Positions 7,469-16,082 of a stretch of 37,804 bases of DNA are shown here, piece by piece. The notes under the pieces are model-generated. The model saw only the letters and a program-made list of their open reading frames with translations, did no database searches and was not told the DNA's origin. The stretch lies in assembly GCA_030613025.1 (NCBI GenBank), contig JAUWMT010000029.1, positions 1-37,804 on the forward strand, given 5' to 3'. Position 1 is the stretch's first letter. Each line of letters begins with the position of its first letter. Source of the DNA: Candidatus Cloacimonadota bacterium. Lineage in GTDB: Bacteria > Cloacimonadota > Cloacimonadia > JGIOTU-2. Made by a program: the position numbers and the translations under genes.

Positions 7469-8170
7469 ATGAAATTTTTGAAAGTTCTGATCCTATTGGT
7501 TCTAATTCCTTTGCTCTTTGCTTCCTGCGAGATCCATTTTGATGGAGATAAAGTGCGCATCAAAGGCATTACACTTGAGCATTCACGCACCATTACTCTA
7601 ACAGACAATGAAAAATATGACACTTTCATTGTTGAAGCCCACTCCGGAAATATCGCACTTGAGGGCGGACAGTCCTATGATCTGGAAGTGAAGATATGGG
7701 AAAAGTATGAAAATGATGTGACACTTTCTATTCAGAACGGAAAGCTTGTAGGAGAAACAGCTTCAGGAAAGCCGTTTGCAATTGCAACAATCGAAGGTGT
7801 CATCCCGATAAATACATCCATTGATATCCAAACCGGAGCTGGAAATATCATGATCAGTGATATGGAGGGCAAGGAATTTGAAGTGGAAACCGGTGCTGGA
7901 AACATCAATGTAACCAATATAAAAACAAACAATATCGAGATAAACACAGGCGCTGGGAATATCCTTATAAAATCCCTTATCGCAATTGAACTGGAATGCA
8001 ATGCTGGTGTGGGCAATATAGATGTATTCAACTCTACCGCAAAGAATGCCGATTGCAATTCCGGCATAGGAAATATCTCCGTGTCCGAATCTCAATTTGA
8101 ACGACATGATTTCAACACAGGTATTGGAAAAGTTAATTATCGAAATAACGGCAAATCTGTAGAACTATAA
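7469..8170 (+). CDS. Lipoprotein of DUF4097 (putative adhesin) beta-helix type
   Basis: A 233-residue lipoprotein. The start at 7469 is preferred to the in-frame ATG at 7445 because AAAGGAG lies at 7457-7463 and the earlier ATG is inside the terminator stem. The lipobox LLFAS-C gives C20 as the lipidated residue. Residues about 110-225 contain at least six short repeats of the GAGNI/GIGNI kind, typical of the DUF4097 family, which folds as a small beta-helix. The family's function is poorly known; many members sit beside envelope-stress or anti-sigma genes. A second terminator follows. Confidence 0.8.
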   Translation: MKFLKVLILLVLIPLLFASCEIHFDGDKVRIKGITLEHSRTITLTDNEKYDTFIVEAHSGNIALEGGQSYDLEVKIWEKYENDVTLSIQNGKLVGETASGKPFAIATIEGVIPINTSIDIQTGAGNIMISDMEGKEFEVETGAGNINVTNIKTNNIEINTGAGNILIKSLIAIELECNAGVGNIDVFNSTAKNADCNSGIGNISVSESQFERHDFNTGIGKVNYRNNGKSVEL

Positions 8171-8185
8171 ACATAGCAATTAATT

Positions 8186-8223
8186 GAGGATAGGTGGCTC
8201 CATCTGCTTATCCTCTTTTTTTA
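8186..8223 (+). terminator. Rho-independent terminator
   Basis: GAGGATA (8186-8192) pairs with TATCCTC (8209-8215), followed by eight Ts (8216-8223). It ends the DUF4097 lipoprotein transcript 15 bases after its stop. Confidence 0.85.
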
Positions 8224-8288
8224 ATTTAAACTTGCCAACTTTTATCGAATTTCAGAATTTATTAACATAATTATCAGGAGTACATAAA

Positions 8289-8846
8289 ATGCTTGAAGCA
8301 CTATCAAAACAAATCACCACGCTCGTTATCGCTGCCGGTTCTCTCTTTTCATCACATGTTACTCCCATTTTTGATAATTGCTCGTATCACCTTCAGGATA
8401 ATGTGCTTGTCTTTTCCGGAAGGATAATCAATTGCTATACCAAGGACATTGACCAGATAATGCAGTCAGGTCAGGAGATCGTGCTGGAATTCACTTACCG
8501 AATACACAAACAAAATCATGAAATGCCACTTCATATGAATTCCGAAACCCACTCGATCAAGTATGATGTAGTTGATAGATTTTTTACTATTGATAAAACA
8601 GAAAGTAGGGAAAACTTCATATTTCTCGATTTCAGTGAAGCAAAACAGAATTTTGTTCTACTCGAAGTCCTGGACATTCAGCATATAGATTTTTTTGAAG
8701 AGGGCAGGGAATATTATTTTGAGGTAACTGCTTATTTACATTCCGTGTATCTCGAAGAAATGGAAAAAAATATTGAATTGATGAAATACTGGAACAATAA
8801 ACCTCCAACCTATCGATCGCCTGCCTTCTCACTTCGCGATCTCTGA
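8289..8846 (+). CDS. DUF4390-like protein ahead of the sensor kinase
   Basis: A 185-residue protein with a hydrophobic N-terminus (residues about 8-22, weak signal or anchor) and a soluble beta-rich body. The pattern of an early 'LVFSGRIINC' strand, a central 'GQEIVLEFTYRI', and a late 'YYFEVTAYLHSVY' resembles DUF4390. In proteobacteria that family lies directly before an NtrY-like kinase and an NtrX regulator, and the same context is seen here, with the kinase starting three bases after this stop. AGGAG at 8276-8280 supports the start. The assignment rests on context plus weak resemblance. Confidence 0.55.
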   Translation: MLEALSKQITTLVIAAGSLFSSHVTPIFDNCSYHLQDNVLVFSGRIINCYTKDIDQIMQSGQEIVLEFTYRIHKQNHEMPLHMNSETHSIKYDVVDRFFTIDKTESRENFIFLDFSEAKQNFVLLEVLDIQHIDFFEEGREYYFEVTAYLHSVYLEEMEKNIELMKYWNNKPPTYRSPAFSLRDL

Positions 8847-8848
8847 TT

Positions 8849-10066
8849 ATGAAACTCCCATCCTTTAAAATACAAATCATTGTCATAATGTTCATTCTCT
8901 TGGTGTTATCAGGACTCTTAACAAGAAATTTTTTCATGACCCAATTTAACGACTATTCGCAAAATATCACATCCCTGAATTTGTATAATAAAGTACACGA
9001 TCTCTACAGCAAACATAAGGATGCTATCGATAAGGAAGAAGTTTCCCCCATTCTCACAGACATAAATCAAATTGAACTCACCACCTACCTTTTCCGTAAA
9101 GACATGACTCTATATTCTACATTGTATGTTGTTATTTCCGGGCTTGTGGTTCTTATAATTCTGCTGATTTTCCTCACACTTATTACCCGTCCTTTGAACC
9201 GTTTGCAGGCAGATACTAAAAAAATTGCTGCCGGCGATTTGAAAGTCAGAGTTCGAGAATCCAAATTTTCACCGATAAACGGGCTTATTGTTTCCTTTAA
9301 TAACATGGTAGAAGAGCTGGAAAGCAATCGTGATAAACTTATTCAAGCAGAGAAAGATATGATGTGGCGCGAAATGGCTCAAGTTATGGCGCATGAGATA
9401 AAGAATCCGCTTACTCCACTCCGATTATCTGCTCAAAGACTTGAACAAAAATATTATAGTGAGAGTTCAGACTTTGATAAAGTTTTCTCAGATTCACTTG
9501 AAATTATAAATGAAGAAATAGATAATCTGCAAACTTTAGTGCAAGAATTCTCAAAGTTTGCCAGAATGCCTTCTGCCAATTTTATCCATTATAATTTGAA
9601 TGACCAGATTAAAGAAATTGTAACTCCTTATGAGAGTAAGGTAAATATCCAACTTGACTTAGACGGGAATCTGCCAAAGTTTTGTGGCGATAAGATGCAG
9701 ATGAAACAGGTTTTTGTGAATCTTATTCAAAACTCTATTCAATCAATCAGGGGTAGCGATGGGGCAATATCAATTATTACAAAATATGAATCCCCAAAAT
9801 TAATCATCACAATAGAAGATAATGGAGAAGGAATACAGGATGAGGATATTAATAAAATTTTCCGACCATATTTTACAAAAAGAGAAAAAGGGACAGGACT
9901 TGGACTTGCAATTGTGAAAAGGATTGTCAGCCAACATAATGGCAAGATAGAAGTAGAAAGTGAGAAAGGAAAATGGACAAAATTTACGATAATCATTCAA
10001 CTGGGAACGAGTCATTATGGATGCAACGACTCGTTTCTGGAAAGATACTCAATTGAAGACAATTGA
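8849..10066 (+). CDS. NtrY-like sensor histidine kinase with an altered C-terminus
   Basis: A 405-residue membrane kinase. TM1 is at residues about 9-26 and TM2 at about 92-113, with a short periplasmic segment between. HAMP lies at about 114-165. HisKA has H182 in MAHEIKNPLTPL, and the ATPase has N295 (NLIQNS), DNGEG (324-328) and GTGLGLA (348-354). The IKNPLTPL phrase is typical of NtrY-type kinases that pair with sigma-54 activators. No PAS domain is present. The last 20 residues or so (after FTIIIQLG) are encoded by a hairpin array starting at 10006 and look unrelated to the domain. The likely partner is the NtrC-type regulator at 12355, separated from it by a broken outer-membrane gene. 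Confidence 0.88.
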   Translation: MKLPSFKIQIIVIMFILLVLSGLLTRNFFMTQFNDYSQNITSLNLYNKVHDLYSKHKDAIDKEEVSPILTDINQIELTTYLFRKDMTLYSTLYVVISGLVVLIILLIFLTLITRPLNRLQADTKKIAAGDLKVRVRESKFSPINGLIVSFNNMVEELESNRDKLIQAEKDMMWREMAQVMAHEIKNPLTPLRLSAQRLEQKYYSESSDFDKVFSDSLEIINEEIDNLQTLVQEFSKFARMPSANFIHYNLNDQIKEIVTPYESKVNIQLDLDGNLPKFCGDKMQMKQVFVNLIQNSIQSIRGSDGAISIITKYESPKLIITIEDNGEGIQDEDINKIFRPYFTKREKGTGLGLAIVKRIVSQHNGKIEVESEKGKWTKFTIIIQLGTSHYGCNDSFLERYSIEDN

Positions 10067-10100
10067 GTTACATATTGTAACACAAGTGTCCTCACTTGTG
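10006..10100 (+). repeat. Array of four consecutive hairpins at the kinase 3' end
   Basis: Four perfect inverted repeats follow one another: AACGAGTC/GACTCGTT (10006-10035, 14-base loop), ACTCAATTG/CAATTGAGT (10047-10068, loop AAGA), GTTAC/GTAAC (10067-10081, loop ATATT) and CACAAGTG/CACTTGTG (10081-10100, loop TCCT). The first two lie inside the kinase reading frame. There is no T-run, so this is not an ordinary terminator. It resembles a mosaic of REP-like or recombination-site units. Confidence 0.75.
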
Positions 10101-10123
10101 ATAATTCAAAGAAATGATTTTGA

Positions 10124-12194
10124 ATGTGGAAATACTTAGTAACATTTCTCGCAATTTTAATTTTATCATCTTCCTTATACGCACTTGTTATCCCATTTTC
10201 AGAAAATGAAATAAAAACAGATAAAAATCACTTATCGCAGTTTGTCCGCATTAGTCCTGATGACTCACTCGCCTGTCCGCTTGCAACCGATGTCTGGTTA
10301 TGGCATAATGGAAAGAATCTATATGTTCTCTGGGAAGCAAAAATTGACGAAAAATTTGAAAAAGGAACCTTTGCTACTAATGATAAATATGTAGATGCAG
10401 ATTTCCTCCGATTGCAAATCCATTACTGATGTAAAAAATTATTATGCTTATATGTTCTATGCATTCCCGCTGGGCAGTAAATATGATGGGATTCGTAATT
10501 CAAATTTGAATATTGATTCTGGCTGGAACAGCACTTATGAATATGAAAACGATATTTCCAACAATTTGTGGAAATGCTTGATGACTATCCCTGTTAAGGA
10601 TCTGCGTTTTTATGGAAAGTCGCCTTATAATTGGAAAATTATCCTGACGCGTCATATTTATAAAGATGATTATTATTACTCCGTGCCTTATGGAACAACA
10701 AAGATGAAAAAAGATTATTTCCGAAAAGCAAAAGATATCACCATAAAAGAAGAAATCACCAAAAGCAGAAATTATCGTTTCAGACCTTATACTATTATCA
10801 ACTATGATGCAATGGATAAAGATATTTCATTTGATTGGGATAATGTTGGTCTGGATTTCTCTTTCAATCCAAGTTTTTCTACGAAAGTAAAATTAAGTAT
10901 AAATCCGGATTTTTCTGATGTGCCGATGGATACAGAACAAGATATTTATAATATGCGATTTGCTCCAACTTATCAGGAAAACCGTTATTTCTTTATTGAA
11001 GATCTGGATGTTTTTGGCGTTGGTGGCAATGGTAGCAGTGAGAAGGTTTTTTATTCCAGACATATTATGCAACCGATATATGCTTTCAAAATTACTGGCA
11101 ATACAGCGCATTATTCGTATGGTTTCCTCTCTGCATTTGATAAGAAAGTAACCACAGATGGCGAAGTTACTAATCCTGATGATTTATATAATATGATTGC
11201 CTACAAACAAAAAGGAGAGAATTTCAATACTCAGTTTACTCTGCTTAATAGAATGAATAAAGATTATCATAATGAAGTGCTTCATATTCAGCCGAACTGG
11301 GAATTTATTAAAAATCATTCTTTGTGGGCTAATGTAAACCTTTCATTAAGGCGAAAAGAGAATGATATTGAAAAAGGATATTATGGACTTTTTGGTTATA
11401 ATGGACAAAAAGGCGACATTGGTTGGTCAACTTGCTTTGCAAAGGTTAGCAAAAATTATGCACCTGATATGGGTTGGATAAATGTAACTGATTTATACGC
11501 ATACAACTTAAATGCCTGGCAAAATAGCGAACCCAATAAAAAATTTCTAAAAGAATATGGCTGGTCATTCTGGTTGCATAAAGCTGCAAAAAATAAATCA
11601 AATGATTTGCTTGAACAAAATGGTGGGATAAATTTCTGGTTTAATACTCCACAGAATATAAACTGCTGGACTAATTTCAATATGGGAAAGGAAGGTTACG
11701 AAAACAAAATCTATGACTGGTATAATTTTTCTATTGCTGGAAAATGGTATAAACTTGAGGAATTTGGATTTATGGTAGGCGGAGGAAGTGGAAAAACTCT
11801 TATTTATAGCCTATCAGAAACTCATAGAAAGGCATATTTGGATTTAAATTGCTGGGGAAACATCAGCCGATATTTTTCCTACAATATCAGTGCCACATTG
11901 AAAAAATATTTTGATCTTCCCACAGATGCGGACTTGGATGATGAATATTGGATTGGTAATGCTGGCTTTAATATAAACCTTTCCAATAATCTGTCTTTTA
12001 CAAATGGCTTGCGATTTAATAATTATGAATATGAAAACCGAACAATGCATCTTGGTTTCTTCTCCAATTTCCGATGGGAATTCAAACCTGACTGTAATTT
12101 GTATCTTGGCTACAAAACTGCGTCTAATGAAATTGACCAAAAATTAAAGAGTGATTACAAACAGACATATATGAAAATCAGTTATACTTTTTAG
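10124..12194 (+). pseudogene. CBM9/DUF5916-type outer-membrane protein, frameshifted
   Basis: Two overlapping frames make one protein of about 690 residues. The first (10124-10429, 101 residues) has a signal peptide and the start of a CBM9-like beta-sandwich (VWLWHNGKNLYVLWEAKID). The second covers the rest to 12194: completion of the sandwich (YAYMFYAFPLGSKYDG) and a DUF5916-like beta-barrel ending in MKISYTF. The frames join near 10418-10422, where LRLQI must continue as ITDVKNYY. One extra base (or two missing) explains the break. The frame is otherwise open for about 590 codons, so this is either a very recent mutation, a sequencing or assembly error, or programmed. The ribosome site is weak. 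It separates the kinase from its presumed regulator. Confidence 0.75.
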
Positions 12195-12312
12195 AAGAAA
12201 GGGAAATGGAAAACGGAGAAGGGAGGACGGAAACAAAATTTTCTTTTCATCTGCGTTTTTCAGAATCGAATTAAAAAGGAATAGCACGCAGAAAAAGGCT
12301 GACCCCATTTCG

Positions 12313-12328
12313 TGCCGAAGCTTCGGCA
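12313..12328. promoter_or_regulatory. 16-base perfect palindrome before the NtrC-type gene
   Basis: TGCCGAAGCTTCGGCA is a perfect 16-base palindrome 26 bases upstream of the regulator start. It could be an operator or a transcript hairpin. It shares the word CTTCGGCA with the REP repeats at 5077 and 5807, so it may instead be a REP relic. The rest of 12195-12354 shows no gene. Confidence 0.35.
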
Positions 12329-12354
12329 TGATGCGATGAATTAAGAAGGCAAAA

Positions 12355-13710
12355 ATGAAAATTTTAGTAATTGACGACGAAAAAAATATTCGCAGAACAC
12401 TCACGGATATTCTGGAGGACGAGGGCTACACAGTTCTCGATGCGTCCTCAGGCGAAGAAGGTTTGCAGGTTCTTGCACGCGAAAATATCGACCTCCTTCT
12501 TCTGGATGTAAAACTGCCGGGTATGGACGGCATCGAAGTACTCAAGAAAGTCCGCAAGGATTTCCCATCCATGGATGTCATTATGATATCCGGGCACAGC
12601 ACTATCAAAACTGCGGTGCAAGCTGTCCAAATGGGCGCTTATAATTTCCTTGAAAAACCGCTCTCTCTTCATAAGATAATTGTTTCTGCGCGGAACATTT
12701 CAAACAAGATAAAGCTCTATAAAAAATATAATGAAGAGCAGAAGGATATCGAATCCCACTACAAAATGATCGGCATCTCGCCGGAATTAGAGCGTGTCAG
12801 AACACTCATTGAACAGGTCAGTAAAACTGACAGCAAAGTGCTCATTCGCGGGGAAAGCGGTACCGGAAAAGAGCTTGTTGCCTATGCAATTCATAATAAG
12901 AGCGACAGAAAGAATGGTCCTTTTGTAAAATTCAATTCTGCAGCTATTCCAAATGAACTGGTGGAAAGCGAGTTGTTCGGTCATGAAAAAGGCGCATTCA
13001 CCGGCGCTGAAGATAAAAAACTCGGAAAACTGGAAGTCGCCCATGAAGGCACGCTTTTCCTCGATGAGATCGGAGACATGAACCTTAATGTCCAGGCAAA
13101 GATGCTGCGCGTCATTCAGGAAGGGAAATTTGAACGTATCGGCTCAAATAAAGTTATCAATATTGATGTACGCATTCTTGCTGCAACCAATAAAAACCTG
13201 GAAAAAATGGTTCAGGAAGGTTCGTTCCGCGAAGACCTTTTTTATCGCTTGAACGTGATCCCGATAATGATTCCGCCTTTGAGAGAACGAAGTTCAGATA
13301 TTCCTGTTCTGCTGGAGTATTATCTCGATTATTATGCAGCAGAATTGAAAGTGCATCCCAAGAGATTTTCCTCACCCGCGATGAAGCTTCTGCAGAGTTA
13401 CTCCTTCCCGGGCAATATTCGGGAACTTAAGAATCTTATTGAGCGACTATATATCATTTCATCTGAAAAGATCATATCTGAAGATGCGGTCGCACCACAT
13501 ATTAAAATTACCCCTTCAGCAAAGCAGAAAGATGCTTTTTTATTTGCTATAACAAATTTTTCAGATGCCAAAAAACAGTTTGAAATAGAATATTTGAAAG
13601 AACAGCTTGACAAATATAATTGGAATATCAGTCTTACGGCTGAAAATATCGGTCTTCAGCAATCAAATCTTTCACGAAAATTGAAGGATATGGAGATCGA
13701 AAAAGAATGA
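12355..13710 (+). CDS. NtrC-family sigma-54-dependent response regulator
   Basis: A 451-residue, full-length protein. The receiver domain (1-120) has phosphorylation site D51 (LLLLDVKLPGMDG), acidic pair D7-D8 and K101. The AAA+ domain (about 137-370) has Walker A GESGTGKE (166-173), the sigma-54 contact loop GAFTGA (213-218) and Walker B GTLFLDEIGD (about 232-241). A Fis-type helix-turn-helix follows at about 410-445 (LTAENIGLQQSNLSRKLKDM). AAGAAGG just upstream supports the start. The protein activates sigma-54 promoters when phosphorylated, most likely by the kinase at 8849. A candidate target is the weak sigma-54-like site at 5991. Confidence 0.95.
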   Translation: MKILVIDDEKNIRRTLTDILEDEGYTVLDASSGEEGLQVLARENIDLLLLDVKLPGMDGIEVLKKVRKDFPSMDVIMISGHSTIKTAVQAVQMGAYNFLEKPLSLHKIIVSARNISNKIKLYKKYNEEQKDIESHYKMIGISPELERVRTLIEQVSKTDSKVLIRGESGTGKELVAYAIHNKSDRKNGPFVKFNSAAIPNELVESELFGHEKGAFTGAEDKKLGKLEVAHEGTLFLDEIGDMNLNVQAKMLRVIQEGKFERIGSNKVINIDVRILAATNKNLEKMVQEGSFREDLFYRLNVIPIMIPPLRERSSDIPVLLEYYLDYYAAELKVHPKRFSSPAMKLLQSYSFPGNIRELKNLIERLYIISSEKIISEDAVAPHIKITPSAKQKDAFLFAITNFSDAKKQFEIEYLKEQLDKYNWNISLTAENIGLQQSNLSRKLKDMEIEKE

Positions 13711-13728
13711 AGCTATATAGGACCGTAT

Positions 13729-14331
13729 ATGAATCTTGAGATATTAAAACTTATCCTTCTTTCAATAGTCGGTTATTTGATCGGCTCACTTTCCTCTAGC
13801 GTAATTGTCACCAAGCTTGTAACAGGAAGAGATATCCGTAATATCGAACTCAAAAACGCAGGAGCTTACAATGTATTCAGAAATATCGGCAAGGGCTGGG
13901 GATGTGTTGTTGCAGTACTTGATGGTTTAAAAGGGCTCTTTCTGATATGTATCGGCTTTCTGCTAAAAATGCAGATCCCTCATATTATTATTGCTGCTTC
14001 TTTTGTAGTCATTGGACATTGCTTTCCAGTTTTTTATCATTTTTACGGCGGTCGTGGAGGAGCAACTACTATAGGGGTGCTCGTTCCATTTTTACCCATC
14101 GAGCTTGTCATCTGGCTCGTCCCTGCGATAATTCTTGGTTTACTTATAAAAAGGCCCGGCTATTTCCCTATTTTCTGGCTCTTATTTGTCTTGATGACCA
14201 TGCTGCTCTTTAACTGGTCTCATAGAAGCCAGGATACTGTTCATGCTCTGCTCTATGTGATGCTCCTCACCGGTGTCCTCAATACTATAATCATCCTCTC
14301 ACGCAGGGATTCCCGGGTTGTAAAAGAATAA
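13729..14331 (+). CDS. plsY: PlsY-like glycerol-3-phosphate acyltransferase, divergent
   Basis: A 200-residue integral membrane protein of usual PlsY length with about five membrane segments. The three PlsY motifs are recognisable but altered: GYLIGSLSSSVIVTK (15-29), RDIRNIELKNAGAYNVFRNIG (34-54, against the usual SGNPGATNV), and GHCFPVFYHFYGGRGGATT (against GGKGVAT). PlsY transfers acyl groups from acyl-phosphate to glycerol-3-phosphate in phospholipid synthesis. The changes from G-N-P-G-A-T-N to K-N-A-G-A-Y-N and from K to R in the last motif suggest a paralogue that may use a different substrate. Only 18 bases separate it from the regulator gene and 4 from the next gene. Confidence 0.75.
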   Translation: MNLEILKLILLSIVGYLIGSLSSSVIVTKLVTGRDIRNIELKNAGAYNVFRNIGKGWGCVVAVLDGLKGLFLICIGFLLKMQIPHIIIAASFVVIGHCFPVFYHFYGGRGGATTIGVLVPFLPIELVIWLVPAIILGLLIKRPGYFPIFWLLFVLMTMLLFNWSHRSQDTVHALLYVMLLTGVLNTIIILSRRDSRVVKE

Positions 14332-14335
14332 AACC

Positions 14336-15118
14336 ATGCGAACCATTCACCTTCGATGCTACGAAGAGCTGAATGAATTTCTTCCATCAGAAAAAAGAAA
14401 AGTACAATTTACTCACACTATTCCGGTGCAAACCTCTGTAAAAGACCTCATAGAATCATTCAACATTCCCCATACCCAGGTTCAGATGATACTCGTCAAT
14501 GGAGTTCAGGAAGATTTTTCCTATGTTGTGCAGAATAATGACAGAATAAGTATTTATCCTTATTTCCACTCCTTTGATGTAAATTCTGTAAGTAAGATTT
14601 ACCATCCAATTCCTGATAAGATCAGATTTCTTGCAGACCGTCATCTTGGCACTCTTGCCCGATATCTTAGAATGCTCGGCATCGATACTGCTTATAATGA
14701 AAACCTATCAGGTCATGAATTTGTGGAAACAGCAAATCAAGAAGAACGTATCCTAATTACAAAAGATCATAATATCCTGAAATGGAATGAACTCAAGTAT
14801 GGCTACTTTATCTATGCAGATGATCTCGATTCACAATTAGAAGAACTGATACTACAGTTCAAACTGAAAGAGTACACCTCCCTATTTTCGCGATGTCTTG
14901 AATGCAATTCATTGCTGCACCCGATTGAAAAAGCAAAGATCGAGCATCGGCTCCCTCCAAAAGTGAAAGAAGGTCATCAGAACTTCACGATCTGCGAGCG
15001 CTGTGATAAGATTTATTGGAAGGGCTCGCATTATGAAAGGATGAAAGAAAAAATTGAAGATATATTAAAAATAGCAAGATGTCAAAAAATGGTCAAAACG
15101 CTTCACTGTAAAATGTAG
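14336..15118 (+). CDS. Mut7-C RNase with N-terminal ubiquitin-like domain and zinc ribbon
   Basis: A 260-residue protein. Residues 1-85 are a beta-grasp (ThiS/MoaD-like) domain. Residues 95-180 are the PIN-like Mut7-C nuclease fold with acidic residues D101 (FLADRHLGTLARYLRMLG) and D144 (ITKDHNIL). Residues 187-223 hold a zinc ribbon with C187/C190 and C220/C223, followed by the family's closing WKGSHYERM. It is thought to act in RNA processing; the physiological substrate is unknown. The final 15 or so residues are extra and run into a small inverted repeat (AAATGT/ACATTT, 15111-15129) at the edge of the AT-rich insertion. Confidence 0.88.
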   Translation: MRTIHLRCYEELNEFLPSEKRKVQFTHTIPVQTSVKDLIESFNIPHTQVQMILVNGVQEDFSYVVQNNDRISIYPYFHSFDVNSVSKIYHPIPDKIRFLADRHLGTLARYLRMLGIDTAYNENLSGHEFVETANQEERILITKDHNILKWNELKYGYFIYADDLDSQLEELILQFKLKEYTSLFSRCLECNSLLHPIEKAKIEHRLPPKVKEGHQNFTICERCDKIYWKGSHYERMKEKIEDILKIARCQKMVKTLHCKM

Positions 15119-15184
15119 TCGTAACATTTCGTTGCAATTGTGTCATTAACTCGCTTAGCTCGTTTAATTAAATTGGAATTAAAT

Positions 15185-15772
15185 ATGTTAAAAATAAAGT
15201 ATTATATTAGTAAATTTATCTTTATAATTATTTTAGTTATTGGAATAATCACTATTTTATCCTTGGCCTCATGTAAAAAAAAGAATGATACAAATTGGAA
15301 AACTTATCAAAATTTAGAACTAAGATACGAGATCCAGTATCCATCAAGTTGGTATTTAAAAGACTATACAAGTAGTTGCAGGTCTAAAAAAAAATGTCTA
15401 GAGAATTTATACATTGAGAACATGGAAGAGAAAGTAATAGTTGCTGGTGGGGGACCAATTACTGAAAATGGCAGTTTTTTTAACATAGTAATTCTTGATG
15501 ATTATCACTTTTCCTCAATTGAGGAAATGATAAGAAATGGACATATCTCATCAAAGATTAAACAAGAAAGATTAAAAGGTGTGAGGATGATGGAGATAGG
15601 GGGGGCAGAAAGGATAGTTCGGAAAGGAGTTGGTTGGGCTGATGGAGGAGTAGATTTTATTCATAGAGGGAGATTATATAAAATTCATTATATGTCAGGT
15701 AGCAAAGAACAATTTAATAAAGATTTGGATACTTATAGAAAGATGCTTAAATCTTTTAAGCTATTTGATTAG
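15185..15772 (+). CDS. Orphan lipoprotein, possibly PsbP-like
   Basis: A 195-residue protein when started at the ATG at 15185, which gives a proper lipoprotein signal (LSLAS-C, C30). An upstream in-frame ATG at 15140 only adds a non-signal extension. The body opens with 'YEIQYPSSWYLKDY', a phrase common in PsbP-like/YPSSW lipoproteins, and ends with 'YRKMLKSFKLF', typical of the same group. It is AT-richer than its neighbours and uses AGA/ATA codons freely, which suggests acquisition by transfer. Function unknown. Confidence 0.65.
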   Translation: MLKIKYYISKFIFIIILVIGIITILSLASCKKKNDTNWKTYQNLELRYEIQYPSSWYLKDYTSSCRSKKKCLENLYIENMEEKVIVAGGGPITENGSFFNIVILDDYHFSSIEEMIRNGHISSKIKQERLKGVRMMEIGGAERIVRKGVGWADGGVDFIHRGRLYKIHYMSGSKEQFNKDLDTYRKMLKSFKLFD

Positions 15773-15799
15773 TATTTGTATTAGCAAGGGATTACTTAT

Positions 15800-16027
15800 A
15801 TGAAATTTATAGAGAAATATAGAAAGATATGTTTAAAGAATAATTCTCTACTTTGTTTTGGATTGGATAGTGACCTCTCAAAAATACCCTCATTCTTAAT
15901 AGAAAATATATTCAGTAAATTTACTAGAACAAACGAATATATTTGCTATTCAGGTAAATTAACGATTTATGATAAAAAAACAAAACCTGTGAAACTTCAA
16001 ATGGATGCAGATAAAGTTGACACATAA
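15800..16027 (+). pseudogene. Truncated pyrF (orotidine 5'-phosphate decarboxylase) remnant
   Basis: Only 75 codons. Residues 1-33 (FIEKYRKICLKNNSLLCFGLDSDLSKIPSFL) closely match the start of the longer (type 2) PyrF family, where the motif is NNSLLCVGLDPD. After about residue 35 the similarity stops, and the rest (GKLTIYDKKTKPVKLQ) is unrelated. A functional PyrF needs about 260-300 residues including the DxKxxD site, which is absent. This is a 5' fragment left by a deletion or insertion. Confidence 0.7.
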
Positions 16028-16082
16028 ATCCGATAATAATAATTTGTATTATTATAATTCATATTATTAAAAGGGGTTATTG

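Noticed and set aside
10006-10100. CRISPR-like array
   Set aside because: The units are different palindromes without a repeated direct unit or spacers of constant length, and there are no cas genes.
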